Counted from the stretch's first letter, positions 1 to 8,166 are shown. The stretch: DNA of 64,000 bases from Acidaminobacter sp. JC074 (GCF_022496765.1 NZ_VANV01000012.1:62001-126000), one strand, 5' to 3'. Notes: generated by a model from the letters alone, not told the origin. Made by a program: numbers and translations.

Positions 1-17
1 AATCCATTGTATCATCT

Positions 18-23
18 TATAAT
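18..23 (+). promoter_or_regulatory. -10 box for rarA
   Basis: A perfect TATAAT lies 17 bases before the rarA start codon. A -35 box at normal spacing would fall outside the window, so only half the promoter can be seen. Confidence 0.4.
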
Positions 24-39
24 GTTAATGAGGTGAACA

Positions 40-1359
40 ATGGATTTATTTAATTACATGCAAGAACAAGACAATAAAACTTCAGCACCACTTGCTGAAA
101 GAATGAAACCGAGAACAATAGATGATTTAATGGGTCAGCAGCATATACTAGGACCCGGTAAACTCTTACGAAGAATGATTCAGGCTGATAAGATACAGTC
201 CATCATTTTATATGGACCACCTGGTACAGGAAAGACCAGTGTGGCAAAAGTAATTGCAGAGTCGACGCATTCTGAGTTTGAAACCCTTAATGCAGTCACA
301 TCAGGTGTTAAAGACATCAGAGAGGTTATTAAAAAGGCTCAAGATGCAAGAGGTATGTTTGGTAAAAATACCATTCTCTTTATCGACGAGATTCATCGTT
401 TTAACAAATCTCAACAAGATGCACTTTTACCTTACGTAGAAAATGGGACGGTCACTTTAATAGGTGCAACAACTGAAAATCCATTTTTTGAAGTAAACTC
501 AGCCTTGATATCAAGATCAACAGTTTTTAGATTAAATGCACTGGAACCAGATGATTTGATGGAAATCCTTATAAAGGCTATAAATGACACAGAAAAGGGT
601 GTAGGCATGTTCATGCCACAAGTGACTCAAGCTGGCCTGGAATACCTATCAAGTCAAGCTAATGGTGATGCCAGAAAGGCACTAAATGCACTTGAACTTG
701 CCGTCCTTACAACCAAACCTTCTGGTGATGGTAGGATTTTAATTGATGAACATATACTGAGTGAATGCAGTCAAAAAAGACAGGTCCAATATGACAAGGA
801 TGGCGATTACCATTATGACATCGTTTCTGCTTTTATCAAGTCAATGAGAGGGTCAGATCCTGATGCAACTCTACATTATCTGGCACGTATGATTTATGCT
901 GGTGAAGACGTAAAGTTCATTGCTAGAAGAATCATCATAGCCGCTAGTGAGGATGTGGGTCTAGCAGATTCTAATGCCCTTGTTGTTGCTAAAAGTGCCT
1001 TTGATGCTGTCCATATCATCGGTATGCCAGAGGCTAGAATCATCCTATCTCATGCAGCGCTTTATGTGGCGACGGCGCCAAAATCCAACTCTGCTTATGT
1101 GGGCATCAACCAAGCCCTAACAGATGTGGAAAATGGTCTTGTGGGAGATGTGCCATCTCATTTAAGAGATGCCACTTCAAACAAAATGAAACAGAGGTAT
1201 AATATGCAAGACAAGGCTGAAATAAAAAATTATTTATACCCACACAGCTATGAAGGTCATTACGTTGAACAGCAGTATTTACCTGATGAGTTGAAAGACA
1301 GAAAATATTTTTCATCGTCAAAAATGGGGTCAGATAAGTTTGATAAAGAAAAATTGTAG
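40..1359 (+). CDS. rarA: Replication-associated recombination protein A (AAA+ ATPase)
   Basis: RarA/MgsA is a clamp-loader-like AAA+ ATPase that acts at stalled replication forks, where it interacts with SSB. The 439-residue protein has the normal family length. It carries Walker A GPPGTGKT at residues 59-66, Walker B ending in DEIH at 116-119, the sensor stretch GATTEN near 142-147 and a SRST arginine-finger region near 159-161. The C-terminal half is the helical tetramerisation region typical of the family. ATG 40 follows AGGTG at 31-35. The gene ends directly before the glcT promoter and appears to be a separate transcription unit. Identification by motifs is firm. Confidence 0.95.
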   Translation: MDLFNYMQEQDNKTSAPLAERMKPRTIDDLMGQQHILGPGKLLRRMIQADKIQSIILYGPPGTGKTSVAKVIAESTHSEFETLNAVTSGVKDIREVIKKAQDARGMFGKNTILFIDEIHRFNKSQQDALLPYVENGTVTLIGATTENPFFEVNSALISRSTVFRLNALEPDDLMEILIKAINDTEKGVGMFMPQVTQAGLEYLSSQANGDARKALNALELAVLTTKPSGDGRILIDEHILSECSQKRQVQYDKDGDYHYDIVSAFIKSMRGSDPDATLHYLARMIYAGEDVKFIARRIIIAASEDVGLADSNALVVAKSAFDAVHIIGMPEARIILSHAALYVATAPKSNSAYVGINQALTDVENGLVGDVPSHLRDATSNKMKQRYNMQDKAEIKNYLYPHSYEGHYVEQQYLPDELKDRKYFSSSKMGSDKFDKEKL

Positions 1360-1389
1360 TTGACAGAATAAAAAATCTTGTGTTAACAT
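1360..1389 (+). promoter_or_regulatory. Promoter of the PTS operon
   Basis: TTGACA at 1360-1365 is followed by TAACAT at 1384-1389 with an 18-base spacer. The -35 box starts on the base after the rarA stop codon. It lies upstream of the cre-like site and the first antiterminator element, so it is the probable promoter for glcT and the genes behind it. Confidence 0.65.
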
Positions 1390-1402
1390 AAATTTAGAAA
1401 AC

Positions 1403-1416
1403 GGAAAGCGATTTCA
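1403..1416 (+). promoter_or_regulatory. Probable cre site (CcpA binding)
   Basis: The 14 bases GGAAAGCGATTTCA match the catabolite-responsive consensus TGAAARCGYTTWCA at 12 positions. The site lies just downstream of the -10 box, near or after the predicted transcription start, where CcpA normally represses. The HPr encoded in this operon has the regulatory serine needed for HPr-Ser-P/CcpA control. No CcpA gene is in the window. Confidence 0.55.
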
Positions 1417-1423
1417 TAATAAA

Positions 1424-1453
1424 GGTGTGTTACTGTTAAATCAGGCATGAACC
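1424..1453 (+). promoter_or_regulatory. RAT antiterminator RNA element 1
   Basis: The RNA reads GUGUUACUG, six bases, then CAGGCAUGA, which closely resembles the ribonucleic antiterminator bound by GlcT. The CTG and CAG arms can pair. Its 3' part overlaps the left arm of the terminator at 1445, so binding by the glcT product would prevent termination. Its place ahead of glcT suggests autoregulation. Confidence 0.75.
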
Positions 1454-1483
1454 GTACGTCAAGTAGTGGGTCATGCTTTTTTT
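1445..1483 (+). terminator. Leader terminator overlapping RAT 1
   Basis: GCATGAACC at 1445-1453 pairs with GGGTCATGC at 1468-1476 (one G-U pair) and is followed by seven Ts. It lies between the promoter and glcT and shares bases with the RAT element, the standard layout of a BglG/GlcT attenuator. Confidence 0.8.
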
Positions 1484-1501
1484 GAATTTTGGAGACGATA
1501 T

Positions 1502-2362
1502 ATGAAACCGAATTATACGATAATAACAGTTATGAACAACAATGTTGTTCTAGCGAAAAATCATAAAACAAAAAATGAAGTTGTCCTCTTAGGAAAGGGC
1601 ATAGGCTTTGGTAAGAAAAAGGACACATCCGTATTCTTCTCAGAAGACATCATCGAAAGATCTTTTATCAACATCAACAAGTCGGTTAAAAAAGAATATT
1701 ATGAGTTGATACAGCAAATGGATTTAGAGATTATGGGTTTGTGTCAGGAAATTATTCTTATGGCAGAAAAAGAAATCGGTGATCTTAACGATAACATACA
1801 TATTGTTTTAACAGACCATATAGGCTTTGCCATTGAGAGATTAAGACAAGACATTGAAATAGCCAATCCATTTTTACATGAAATAAAAATTCTTTACTCA
1901 GATGAGTTTAAAATTGGCATGAAAGCCATAGAGTTAATCAATGAACACATTGATGTTCAATTGCCAGAAGAAGAAGCAGCATTTATAGCACTTCATCTTC
2001 ATTCTGCAAGAAAGAACAAGGCGGTTAAGAAGACCTTAAAAAATACCAAGGTCATAAAAGAAATCGTGGCGCTTCTTGAAAATGAGATAGGTAAGGATAT
2101 TTCAGAGGATGTTTTGACTTACAGAAGGCTTTTGACTCATATTAGGGCCAGTATCGACAGAATTGAAAATGGCATTTCACTAGAGAATCCTCTATTAGAT
2201 ACCATAAAAACTGAGTTTAAAGATTCTTGGTCAATTGCCTCAAAGGCAAAAGAAGTCATAGAAAATAAATTGGATTTGAAGGTACCTGATGATGAACAAG
2301 GTTACTTGACAATCCACATAGACCGTTTGATGCGATTAAAGAAACAGCGTGTTACTGATTAG
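1502..2362 (+). CDS. glcT: BglG/GlcT-family transcription antiterminator
   Basis: RNA-binding antiterminator expected to bind the RAT elements and let transcription proceed into the PTS genes when sugar is being transported. The protein has 286 residues. An N-terminal CAT RNA-binding domain (about 1-58) is followed by PRD1 (about 65-170) and PRD2 (about 175-280). Candidate phosphorylation histidines are H106 and H165/H167 in PRD1 and H213 and H272 in PRD2. I use ATG 1502, behind GGAG at 1491-1494. An in-frame GTG at 1466 would put the start inside the terminator and is unlikely. RAT elements of the GlcT kind lie both before and after the gene. Exact sugar specificity is inferred from those elements. 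Confidence 0.88.
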   Translation: MKPNYTIITVMNNNVVLAKNHKTKNEVVLLGKGIGFGKKKDTSVFFSEDIIERSFININKSVKKEYYELIQQMDLEIMGLCQEIILMAEKEIGDLNDNIHIVLTDHIGFAIERLRQDIEIANPFLHEIKILYSDEFKIGMKAIELINEHIDVQLPEEEAAFIALHLHSARKNKAVKKTLKNTKVIKEIVALLENEIGKDISEDVLTYRRLLTHIRASIDRIENGISLENPLLDTIKTEFKDSWSIASKAKEVIENKLDLKVPDDEQGYLTIHIDRLMRLKKQRVTD

Positions 2363-2370
2363 ATCAGGCA
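2349..2370 (+). promoter_or_regulatory. RAT antiterminator RNA element 2, overlapping the glcT stop
   Basis: GUGUUACUGAU and AUCAGGCA form a RAT hairpin. CTGAT at 2355-2359 pairs with ATCAG at 2363-2367, and the three-base loop TAG is the stop codon of glcT itself. The 3' part overlaps the next terminator. This element should control expression of the transport genes. Confidence 0.8.
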
Positions 2371-2407
2371 TTAGCTAACCTTTATGGGTTGGTTGATGTC
2401 TGTTTTT
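2365..2407 (+). terminator. Leader terminator overlapping RAT 2
   Basis: A 16-bp stem (2365-2380 with 2387-2402, four pairs being G-U) has a six-base loop and is followed by TTTTT. The long stem and its overlap with RAT 2 make it the terminator that GlcT must suppress before the EIICB gene is transcribed. Confidence 0.85.
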
Positions 2408-2447
2408 GTTTACGAATAAGTCGTTTGAATAAACGCTTAGATATATG

Positions 2448-2470
2448 TTTTGCTACTGATCATAGCAAAA
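2448..2470 (+). repeat. Inverted repeat in the EIICB leader
   Basis: TTTTGCTA at 2448-2455 and TAGCAAAA at 2463-2470 form a perfect 8-bp inverted repeat with a 7-base loop, 38 bases before the EIICB start. No T-run follows, so it is not a terminator. It could be an mRNA-stabilising hairpin or a protein-binding site; I cannot tell which. Confidence 0.4.
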
Positions 2471-2508
2471 TGAGGTTATTATAAAATATTTATTAAAAGG
2501 AGAGGGTT

Positions 2509-3903
2509 ATGGGTAATTTTTTCGGTAAGTTACAAAAGTTAGGTAAATCCTTGATGGTACCAGTTGCAGTTCTTCCTGTTGCAGCAATCTTTTTAAGATT
2601 AGGTGCAGGTATCCCTGGTATTGAAGGTAAGGTTGCAGAGATTTTCTTAAAGTCAGGTGCTGGTGTATTTGACAATATGGCGATTTTATTTGCAATTGGT
2701 ATTGCTTTTGGTCTTGCTAAAGACAACAATGGTGCAGCAGCACTTGCCGGTGCAGTTGGTTTCTTCGTAATGAAGAATGTATACTTGGTAATGAATGCTG
2801 ACATCGATACAGGTGTATTTGGCGGTATCATCATAGGTATCGTAGCAGGTAACTTGTACAACAGATATCACGATATCAAACTTCCTGATTTCTTAGGATT
2901 CTTTGGGGGTAGACGTTTTGTTCCTATCGTGACTTCATTCGCAGCTGTTGCATTAGGTATTGTATTTGGATTTATCTGGCCAGTCATTCAAAATGGTTTA
3001 GATGCATTCTCAAGAGCAGTTGTTGATGCAGGTGCAATCGGTTCATTTGCATTTGGTTTCGGTAACAGAATGTTAATTCCAGTAGGTCTTCATCACGTAC
3101 TTAACTCAGTATTCTGGTTTGGTCATGGTTCATTTACTAACGCAGCTGGCGAAATTGTAAATGGTGACTTATTAAGATTCTTAGCTGGCGACCCAACTGC
3201 AGGTGTATTCCAAGCAGGTTTCTATCCTATCATGATGTTTGGTATTCCAGCAGGCGCTTTAGCTATGTACACTGCAGCTAAAAAAGAAAACAAGAAGATG
3301 GTTGGTGGTTTACTATTCTCAGTAGCATTTACATCTTTCTTAACAGGTATCACAGAACCGTTTGAGTTTATGTTTGTATTCTTAGCATTCCCACTTTATG
3401 TTTTACATGCTGTATTTACAGGTTTATCATTAGTGGTTACAAATGCCTTTGGTGTTTTACATGGTTTCGGTTTCTCAGCTGGTGCATTTGACTACTTCTT
3501 ACTTTGGAATCAAGCAACTAGACCAGCACTTATCATAGTTATTGGTTTAGCATTTGCAGCACTCTACTACTTCTCATTCTTATTCTGTATCAAGAAGTTC
3601 AACATCATGACGCCAGGTCGTGAAGATATAGATGAAGAAGCTATCCAGAAGTTAGAGAGCATGGACGTTACTGAATTAGGTAGAAAGTATGTTTCTGCTT
3701 TAGGTGGTAAGTCAAACATCGTTTCTGTTGATTCTTGTATCACTAGACTAAGATTAGAATTAGCTGACTCTGCTGCAGTAGAAGATGCTGATCTAAAAGC
3801 TCTAGGTGCTACGGGTGTTTTAAGACCTAACAAGAAAAATATGCAGGTTATTATCGGTACAAAAGCAGAATTTGTTGCTGATGAGATAAAAAAAGCATTA
3901 TAA
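2509..3903 (+). CDS. ptsG: PTS transporter EIICB, glucose/N-acetylglucosamine family
   Basis: Membrane permease that takes up and phosphorylates glucose or a related hexose. The 464 residues comprise a hydrophobic IIC domain of about ten helices (about 10-365) and a cytoplasmic IIB domain (about 385-464). C410 in the CITRLR motif is the phosphocysteine. The IIC part has the family signatures LPDFLGFFGG, GLHHVLNS and a GITEPFEF substrate-site loop. No IIA domain is fused; it is encoded by the next gene. ATG 2509 follows AGGAGAGGG. The GlcT-type RAT upstream favours glucose, but N-acetylglucosamine cannot be excluded from sequence alone. Confidence 0.9.
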   Translation: MGNFFGKLQKLGKSLMVPVAVLPVAAIFLRLGAGIPGIEGKVAEIFLKSGAGVFDNMAILFAIGIAFGLAKDNNGAAALAGAVGFFVMKNVYLVMNADIDTGVFGGIIIGIVAGNLYNRYHDIKLPDFLGFFGGRRFVPIVTSFAAVALGIVFGFIWPVIQNGLDAFSRAVVDAGAIGSFAFGFGNRMLIPVGLHHVLNSVFWFGHGSFTNAAGEIVNGDLLRFLAGDPTAGVFQAGFYPIMMFGIPAGALAMYTAAKKENKKMVGGLLFSVAFTSFLTGITEPFEFMFVFLAFPLYVLHAVFTGLSLVVTNAFGVLHGFGFSAGAFDYFLLWNQATRPALIIVIGLAFAALYYFSFLFCIKKFNIMTPGREDIDEEAIQKLESMDVTELGRKYVSALGGKSNIVSVDSCITRLRLELADSAAVEDADLKALGATGVLRPNKKNMQVIIGTKAEFVADEIKKAL

Positions 3904-3907
3904 TATA

Positions 3908-3935
3908 ATGGTATCTCCTTTTTAGGAGATACCAT
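3908..3935 (+). other. Perfect 12-bp hairpin between EIICB and EIIA genes
   Basis: ATGGTATCTCCT (3908-3919) and AGGAGATACCAT (3924-3935) are perfect complements around a TTTT loop. No T-tract follows, so efficient intrinsic termination is unlikely. An mRNA processing or stabilising stem that sets transporter against soluble PTS protein levels is a reasonable inference. Confidence 0.6.
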
Positions 3936-4009
3936 CTTAAATCTTGAATTGTGCTCATGGTAGAATTGAGGATTTAAAATACATCACTTAATGTGATTTG
4001 GAGGTCAAT

Positions 4010-4486
4010 ATGTTAAAAGGTTTATTTAAGAAGAACAATGTCCAATTAATCCCCCCTATGGTTGGACAAGTTCTAAAATTAGAAGAAGTGCCAGATGCTG
4101 TTTTTTCAGGCAAGATGATAGGTGATGGCTTTGCCATTATGCCAAGTGATGGTAAAGTATACGCACCAGTATATGCAGAGGTTGTTCAGTTGTTTCCAAC
4201 TAAACATGCTTTTGGTTTAAAAACAGCCAGCGGTCTTGAAATTTTAGTGCATATCGGTATCGATACTGTGGAATTGAAGGGTGAGGGTTTTGAAGCCTAT
4301 ATTAAAGCGGGTGACAAGGTAAAAGCCGGAGATTTACTATTAGACGTAGATTTAGATTTTCTAAAGTCTAAGGAAAAGTCAGTAATTACACCTGTTGTTT
4401 TTACGGATAAGAGCCAATACAAAGATTTTGATGTGACATATGGTTCTTGTGATAAATCTGACAAAGTATGTGTCGTTAATATTTAG
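4010..4486 (+). CDS. crr: PTS EIIA component, glucose type
   Basis: Cytoplasmic phosphocarrier between HPr and the IIB domain of the preceding transporter. The 158-residue protein matches the EIIA-Glc fold length. H81 in LVHIGIDTVELKG is the expected active-site histidine and H66 in TKHAFGL is the second conserved histidine. ATG 4010 is preceded by GGAGGT at 4000-4005; the in-frame TTG at 3998 lies on the ribosome site and is rejected. Within the operon it lies 106 bases after EIICB, with a hairpin between them. In Gram-positives this protein is usually fused to EIICB, so a free gene is a modest deviation. Confidence 0.92.
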   Translation: MLKGLFKKNNVQLIPPMVGQVLKLEEVPDAVFSGKMIGDGFAIMPSDGKVYAPVYAEVVQLFPTKHAFGLKTASGLEILVHIGIDTVELKGEGFEAYIKAGDKVKAGDLLLDVDLDFLKSKEKSVITPVVFTDKSQYKDFDVTYGSCDKSDKVCVVNI

Positions 4487-4498
4487 AAAGGATTTAAA

Positions 4499-4750
4499 AT
4501 GAAATCAATTGTTATTACATCAGAAAATGGTCTACATGCAAGACCAGCCAGTTTAATTGTCAATGCGTGCAGTGCTTTCAGCTCAGATATTTTCTTAGTA
4601 AAAGACGGCAACAAGGCCAATGCTAGATCTATCATGAATATCATGGCTATGGGTATTGTTAAAGGTGACGAACTTAAAATTGAAGCTGAGGGCGATGATG
4701 CTGAAGCGGCTGAAGTTAAAATATTAGAAATAATCGAGGCATCTATATGA
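4499..4750 (+). CDS. ptsH: Phosphocarrier protein HPr
   Basis: HPr passes phosphate from enzyme I to EIIA proteins. The 83-residue sequence has the active site GLHARPAS with H13. S44 in ARSIMNIM sits at the position of the regulatory serine phosphorylated by HPr kinase in Firmicutes, so this HPr can probably also act as CcpA corepressor. GAAAGGA at 4487-4493 gives the ribosome site. It overlaps ptsI by four bases (ATGA). Confidence 0.97.
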   Translation: MKSIVITSENGLHARPASLIVNACSAFSSDIFLVKDGNKANARSIMNIMAMGIVKGDELKIEAEGDDAEAAEVKILEIIEASI

Positions 4751-6426
4751 TTAAAGGCATAAAAGCGTCAGATGGTATTGCCATTGGTATAGCTTATGTG
4801 ATTAAAGAAGAAAAAATTGAAGTAATCAAAGAAACCAGTCTTGAAGTTTCAGCCGTTCAAGCTGAAATGGATGGTGCTATTGAAAGTGGTGTAAAGGCCT
4901 TAGATGACCTTAAAAAGAAAACTTTAGAAACGGTTGGTGAATCAGAAGCAGAGGTCTTTGAAGCACATAAACAACTCTTGATGGATCCTGTTATGGGCGG
5001 AGAAATCAAGACTGAAATTGAAAAGGGTGTATCTTCAGCTTATGCATTTGAAAGTGTTATTGATAAGTACATCACCATGTTTCAGTCATTAGACAATGAT
5101 TATATGAGAGAAAGAGCCCTTGACTTAAAAGATATCAAAGTAAGGGTTTTAAAGATACTATGTGGAATTGATGACAGTCAAGCAGTCTTAACAGATGATG
5201 CGATTATTGTCACTTTTGATTTAACACCAAGTGAAACTGTGAACTTGGATAGGGAAAAAACAAAGGGCTTTGTTACTGAAATAGGCGGTGAAACCTCTCA
5301 TTCAGCCATCATAGCAAGAACACTTAACATACCAGCAGTTGTTGGAGTTGGAAAAGAGATTGCCTCAATCAATCAAGGTGATCAATTGATCATCGATGGT
5401 TCAGAAGGTGTGATTTATATCAATCCTGCAGTTGACATAGTGGATGAATATAAGAGGAAGAAAAGCGATTTTGAAGCTTCTCAGTCTCTTCTAGAAGCCT
5501 ACAGAGATAAAGCTTCTATAACCTTAGATGGTAAAGAAATTGAAGTGGCAGGAAATATCGCTAGTGTTGAAGATGTCCAGGCTGTCTTAGATGCAAGTGG
5601 TGATGGTATCGGACTCTTTAGATCAGAATTCTTATATATGAATAGACCTTCACTTCCGACAGAAGAAGAGCAGTTCGACGCTTATAAGACTGTCTTAGAA
5701 AAGATGAATCCTAAACCTGTTACTATTAGGACCATGGATATTGGTGGCGACAAGGAACTGGATTATCTGGGTCTTGAAAAAGAAATGAATCCATTTTTAG
5801 GCTATAGGGCCATCAGGATCTGTTTAAAGGATACAGAGCTTTTTAAAACGCAATTAAGGGCTTTACTAAGAGCTTCTGCCTATGGTAGATTAAGAATCAT
5901 GTTTCCAATGATTGCTTCTTTGGAAGAAATTATAGAAGCAAAAGAGATACTAAAAGCATGTCATGATGACTTGATTTCAGAAGGCGTAGAAATACATGAA
6001 TATCAGGTTGGTATTATGATTGAAGTGCCAGCTGCAGCTATTATGGCAGATGTTCTAGCAGAAGAAGTAGACTTCTTCTCAATTGGTACCAATGATTTGA
6101 TCCAGTATACAACTGCTGTAGATAGAATGAACAACACCATTTCTGATTTATACTCACCTTATCATCCAGCTTTCTTACGACTGATAAAATCAGTTGTTGA
6201 AGCCGGTCATGTAAAGGGGATAGAGGTTGGTATGTGTGGCAATGTTGCAGGCTATCCTGAGTTTATTCCATACCTTTTAAACATCGGTTTGGATGAACTT
6301 TCTATGAGTCCTAACATGATCTTAAAAGCTAGATCAATTGTCAACAATCATTCTAATGAAAGTGTAGACGATATCTTAAAACTAAAGACTAAGAAACAAG
6401 TAGAAAACAAACTAAAGGCTGAGTAA
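4747..6426 (+). CDS. ptsI: PTS enzyme I (phosphoenolpyruvate-protein phosphotransferase)
   Basis: Cytoplasmic enzyme that starts the PTS phosphorelay by autophosphorylating from phosphoenolpyruvate. Its 559 residues are close to the usual 570. The N-terminal HPr-binding helical domain precedes the swivelling phosphohistidine domain with H185 in GGETSHSAIIAR. The C-terminal PEP-binding barrel has the FRSEFLYM and FSIGTNDLIQY motifs. It starts at ATG 4747, inside the ptsH stop (ATGA), so translation is probably coupled. A hairpin terminator sits over its stop codon. Confidence 0.97.
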   Translation: MIKGIKASDGIAIGIAYVIKEEKIEVIKETSLEVSAVQAEMDGAIESGVKALDDLKKKTLETVGESEAEVFEAHKQLLMDPVMGGEIKTEIEKGVSSAYAFESVIDKYITMFQSLDNDYMRERALDLKDIKVRVLKILCGIDDSQAVLTDDAIIVTFDLTPSETVNLDREKTKGFVTEIGGETSHSAIIARTLNIPAVVGVGKEIASINQGDQLIIDGSEGVIYINPAVDIVDEYKRKKSDFEASQSLLEAYRDKASITLDGKEIEVAGNIASVEDVQAVLDASGDGIGLFRSEFLYMNRPSLPTEEEQFDAYKTVLEKMNPKPVTIRTMDIGGDKELDYLGLEKEMNPFLGYRAIRICLKDTELFKTQLRALLRASAYGRLRIMFPMIASLEEIIEAKEILKACHDDLISEGVEIHEYQVGIMIEVPAAAIMADVLAEEVDFFSIGTNDLIQYTTAVDRMNNTISDLYSPYHPAFLRLIKSVVEAGHVKGIEVGMCGNVAGYPEFIPYLLNIGLDELSMSPNMILKARSIVNNHSNESVDDILKLKTKKQVENKLKAE

Positions 6427-6438
6427 AATCAGCCTTTT
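6416..6438. terminator. Bidirectional terminator between ptsI and the minus-strand pair
   Basis: AGGCTGA (6416-6422) pairs with TCAGCCT (6429-6435) and is followed by a short T-run. The hairpin spans the ptsI stop codon, and the convergent gene ends at 6437, so it may serve both strands. The stem is only 7 bp. Confidence 0.6.
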
Positions 6439-7453
6439 ATTCTGTCCAAGATATGAAGTTGGATGTTTTCTTTTTAGAGCCTTTTGCAACAATATCACCC
6501 GCATCTGAACCACCTGCAAGAGTGAGGTCATAATAGTCGTAAAGTTCGCCGTGTGATTTAAAATCAGGTGCTTTAATGTCTTCATCACCGCTGACCCTAT
6601 GTGCAAGTATTTCAATAAATTCTTCTAATAAATCCATGGCACGATTCTTATCTGTACCAGCTAGAAGTTTGAGTCCAAAGGCAATTTGATCTTCTGCTAC
6701 AATAATGGTTGCTTCTTCAACTTCGATTTCTGAAGAAATTAAGCTGATGGCTTCTTCCTTATGTTTTTCTGTAATGACGGGTCTATCTTCTTCACTTTCG
6801 GTAAAGAGTTGTTCGCCGCCTTCTAGACTACCTTCGCTTGATTCTAGTTCAATAACTCTATTGATGGCTTCAGGTAAATTAAAGGCTGCAAATACTGTTA
6901 CTGTCAGTGACAGTAACAGTGCTATAAAAATAGCTTTCTTCTTAGACTTTGATTGAAAAACATCTACAAAATAAGTAACAAGATATACAATCCCTGTAAG
7001 TAAAAGAGTAGGGTATATGGATTTTAGTAGAACACCCATGATGATAAAAATTATATAAAAGATAACAGCTGTTAGACTTTTACCCTTGTTTTTAGATCGA
7101 AAGCCTATGATATGAAAGCGGTAATCATCTGTTATGACTTTTTCCTTAACAGGTACATCCTTGAGTTTTTCGTTGATGGCATCGATACGTCTTTGAAACT
7201 TATCTTTAGTACCAGACATCTTGTCATTTTCAATGGCTTCTATGGCTTTATGACAAAGTTCAAGGGCTTTATCATACTGTCTTTTTCTTTCATATATAAC
7301 TGCCGGGCGCTCATAAGCATCGGAAGTATTGGGTTCGAACTTTTCATGAAGTTCAATATACAAGTCCAGTGCTCTGTCGGCACTGCCCATTTCTTCTAAT
7401 TTTTTTGCCCGCTTTAAAAGTTTAAATTGTTCCACTAATTGGTCATTACTCAT
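6437..7453 (-). CDS. TPR-containing membrane protein of unknown function
   Basis: I do not recognise a named family. The 338-residue protein begins with two helical repeats of TPR type (about 9-85, with patterns such as ADRALDLY and YDKALELCHKAI). A basic linker and three hydrophobic segments near 126-205 follow. The C-terminal half is acidic and ends in a compact domain (about 225-338) with DYYDLTL. It forms a two-gene minus-strand unit with the LiaF-like gene, starting 8 bases after that gene's stop, with AAGGA as ribosome site. The TPR part suggests protein-protein contacts on the cytoplasmic face. An envelope role is inferred only from the neighbour. Confidence 0.7.
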   Translation of the reverse strand: MSNDQLVEQFKLLKRAKKLEEMGSADRALDLYIELHEKFEPNTSDAYERPAVIYERKRQYDKALELCHKAIEAIENDKMSGTKDKFQRRIDAINEKLKDVPVKEKVITDDYRFHIIGFRSKNKGKSLTAVIFYIIFIIMGVLLKSIYPTLLLTGIVYLVTYFVDVFQSKSKKKAIFIALLLSLTVTVFAAFNLPEAINRVIELESSEGSLEGGEQLFTESEEDRPVITEKHKEEAISLISSEIEVEEATIIVAEDQIAFGLKLLAGTDKNRAMDLLEEFIEILAHRVSGDEDIKAPDFKSHGELYDYYDLTLAGGSDAGDIVAKGSKKKTSNFISWTE

Positions 7454-7461
7454 ACAAATCC

Positions 7462-8166
7462 TTATCTTCTTCTGATTTCTAAGCCTCCAAGAGCGATATT
7501 GGCCTTAATGACTAATGTCTTATCATATTGGTCATGGTTGTCTGGATAACGAACTTCTTTGATTTCGTTTTGGAAACCACCGCCATCTAGTTCAAAGAAC
7601 TCATAACCGCCTAATGTATATTGACCCACTAGGAAAACCTGAATATCGTCTTCTACTATAATTTCGGCACCTCCGAAGGAAATGTTTAGGTTTAAAGATG
7701 TAAAACCATCATTCATTTCATCATATTTAAAGATGTATTTTTTTGAGTTAAAGGTGATATTGGTTGTCTTTGAATTGGACTCACCATCATAATTGTCAGT
7801 GACATCATCAAAGTCACCATCAAATTTAATTTTCTTGTCGTTGGTTAAGAGTCTAAAACCTACATAAATCAGGACAACAGGCCAGAAAAACTTAAAGATG
7901 ACTGAACCTTCATAAGATACACCAATAAGTTCAAGGGTGTTTTCAAGTAAAAATGAACCACCTATAAGGGTCAGAACGATACCACCGATGCCCACCTTGT
8001 TCTTAAGCATGTTTATACCTGGAATAAGTATAAAGAGTGGCCATAAGACACCGATGATGTTACCTAGGTTGAAGCTAGATAAAAAGGGCACATTGAATAC
8101 TTGTATAGTCAATAAAACACCAATGGCAATCAGTGCTATAGCAAATACATTTTTGTTTGATTTCAT
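7462..8166 (-). CDS. LiaF-like cell-envelope stress membrane protein
   Basis: The 234-residue protein has four hydrophobic segments in its first 110 residues (LiaF/DUF5668-type transmembrane region). A C-terminal beta-rich domain (about 145-234) contains LNISFGGAEI and NIALGGLEIR, the pattern of the LiaF cell wall-active antibiotic response domain. LiaF is the membrane inhibitor of the LiaRS envelope-stress system in Bacilli, but no liaR or liaS lies here. AAGGAGG stands 9 bases before the ATG. It is the first gene of the pair with the TPR protein. Its exact role here is unknown. Confidence 0.75.
   Translation of the reverse strand: MKSNKNVFAIALIAIGVLLTIQVFNVPFLSSFNLGNIIGVLWPLFILIPGINMLKNKVGIGGIVLTLIGGSFLLENTLELIGVSYEGSVIFKFFWPVVLIYVGFRLLTNDKKIKFDGDFDDVTDNYDGESNSKTTNITFNSKKYIFKYDEMNDGFTSLNLNISFGGAEIIVEDDIQVFLVGQYTLGGYEFFELDGGGFQNEIKEVRYPDNHDQYDKTLVIKANIALGGLEIRRR

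Noticed and set aside
2493..2861. 122-codon minus-strand frame opposite the EIICB gene
   Set aside because: It is a shadow of the transporter gene, lacks a ribosome site, and its low-complexity Ala/Pro content mirrors the membrane helices on the other strand.
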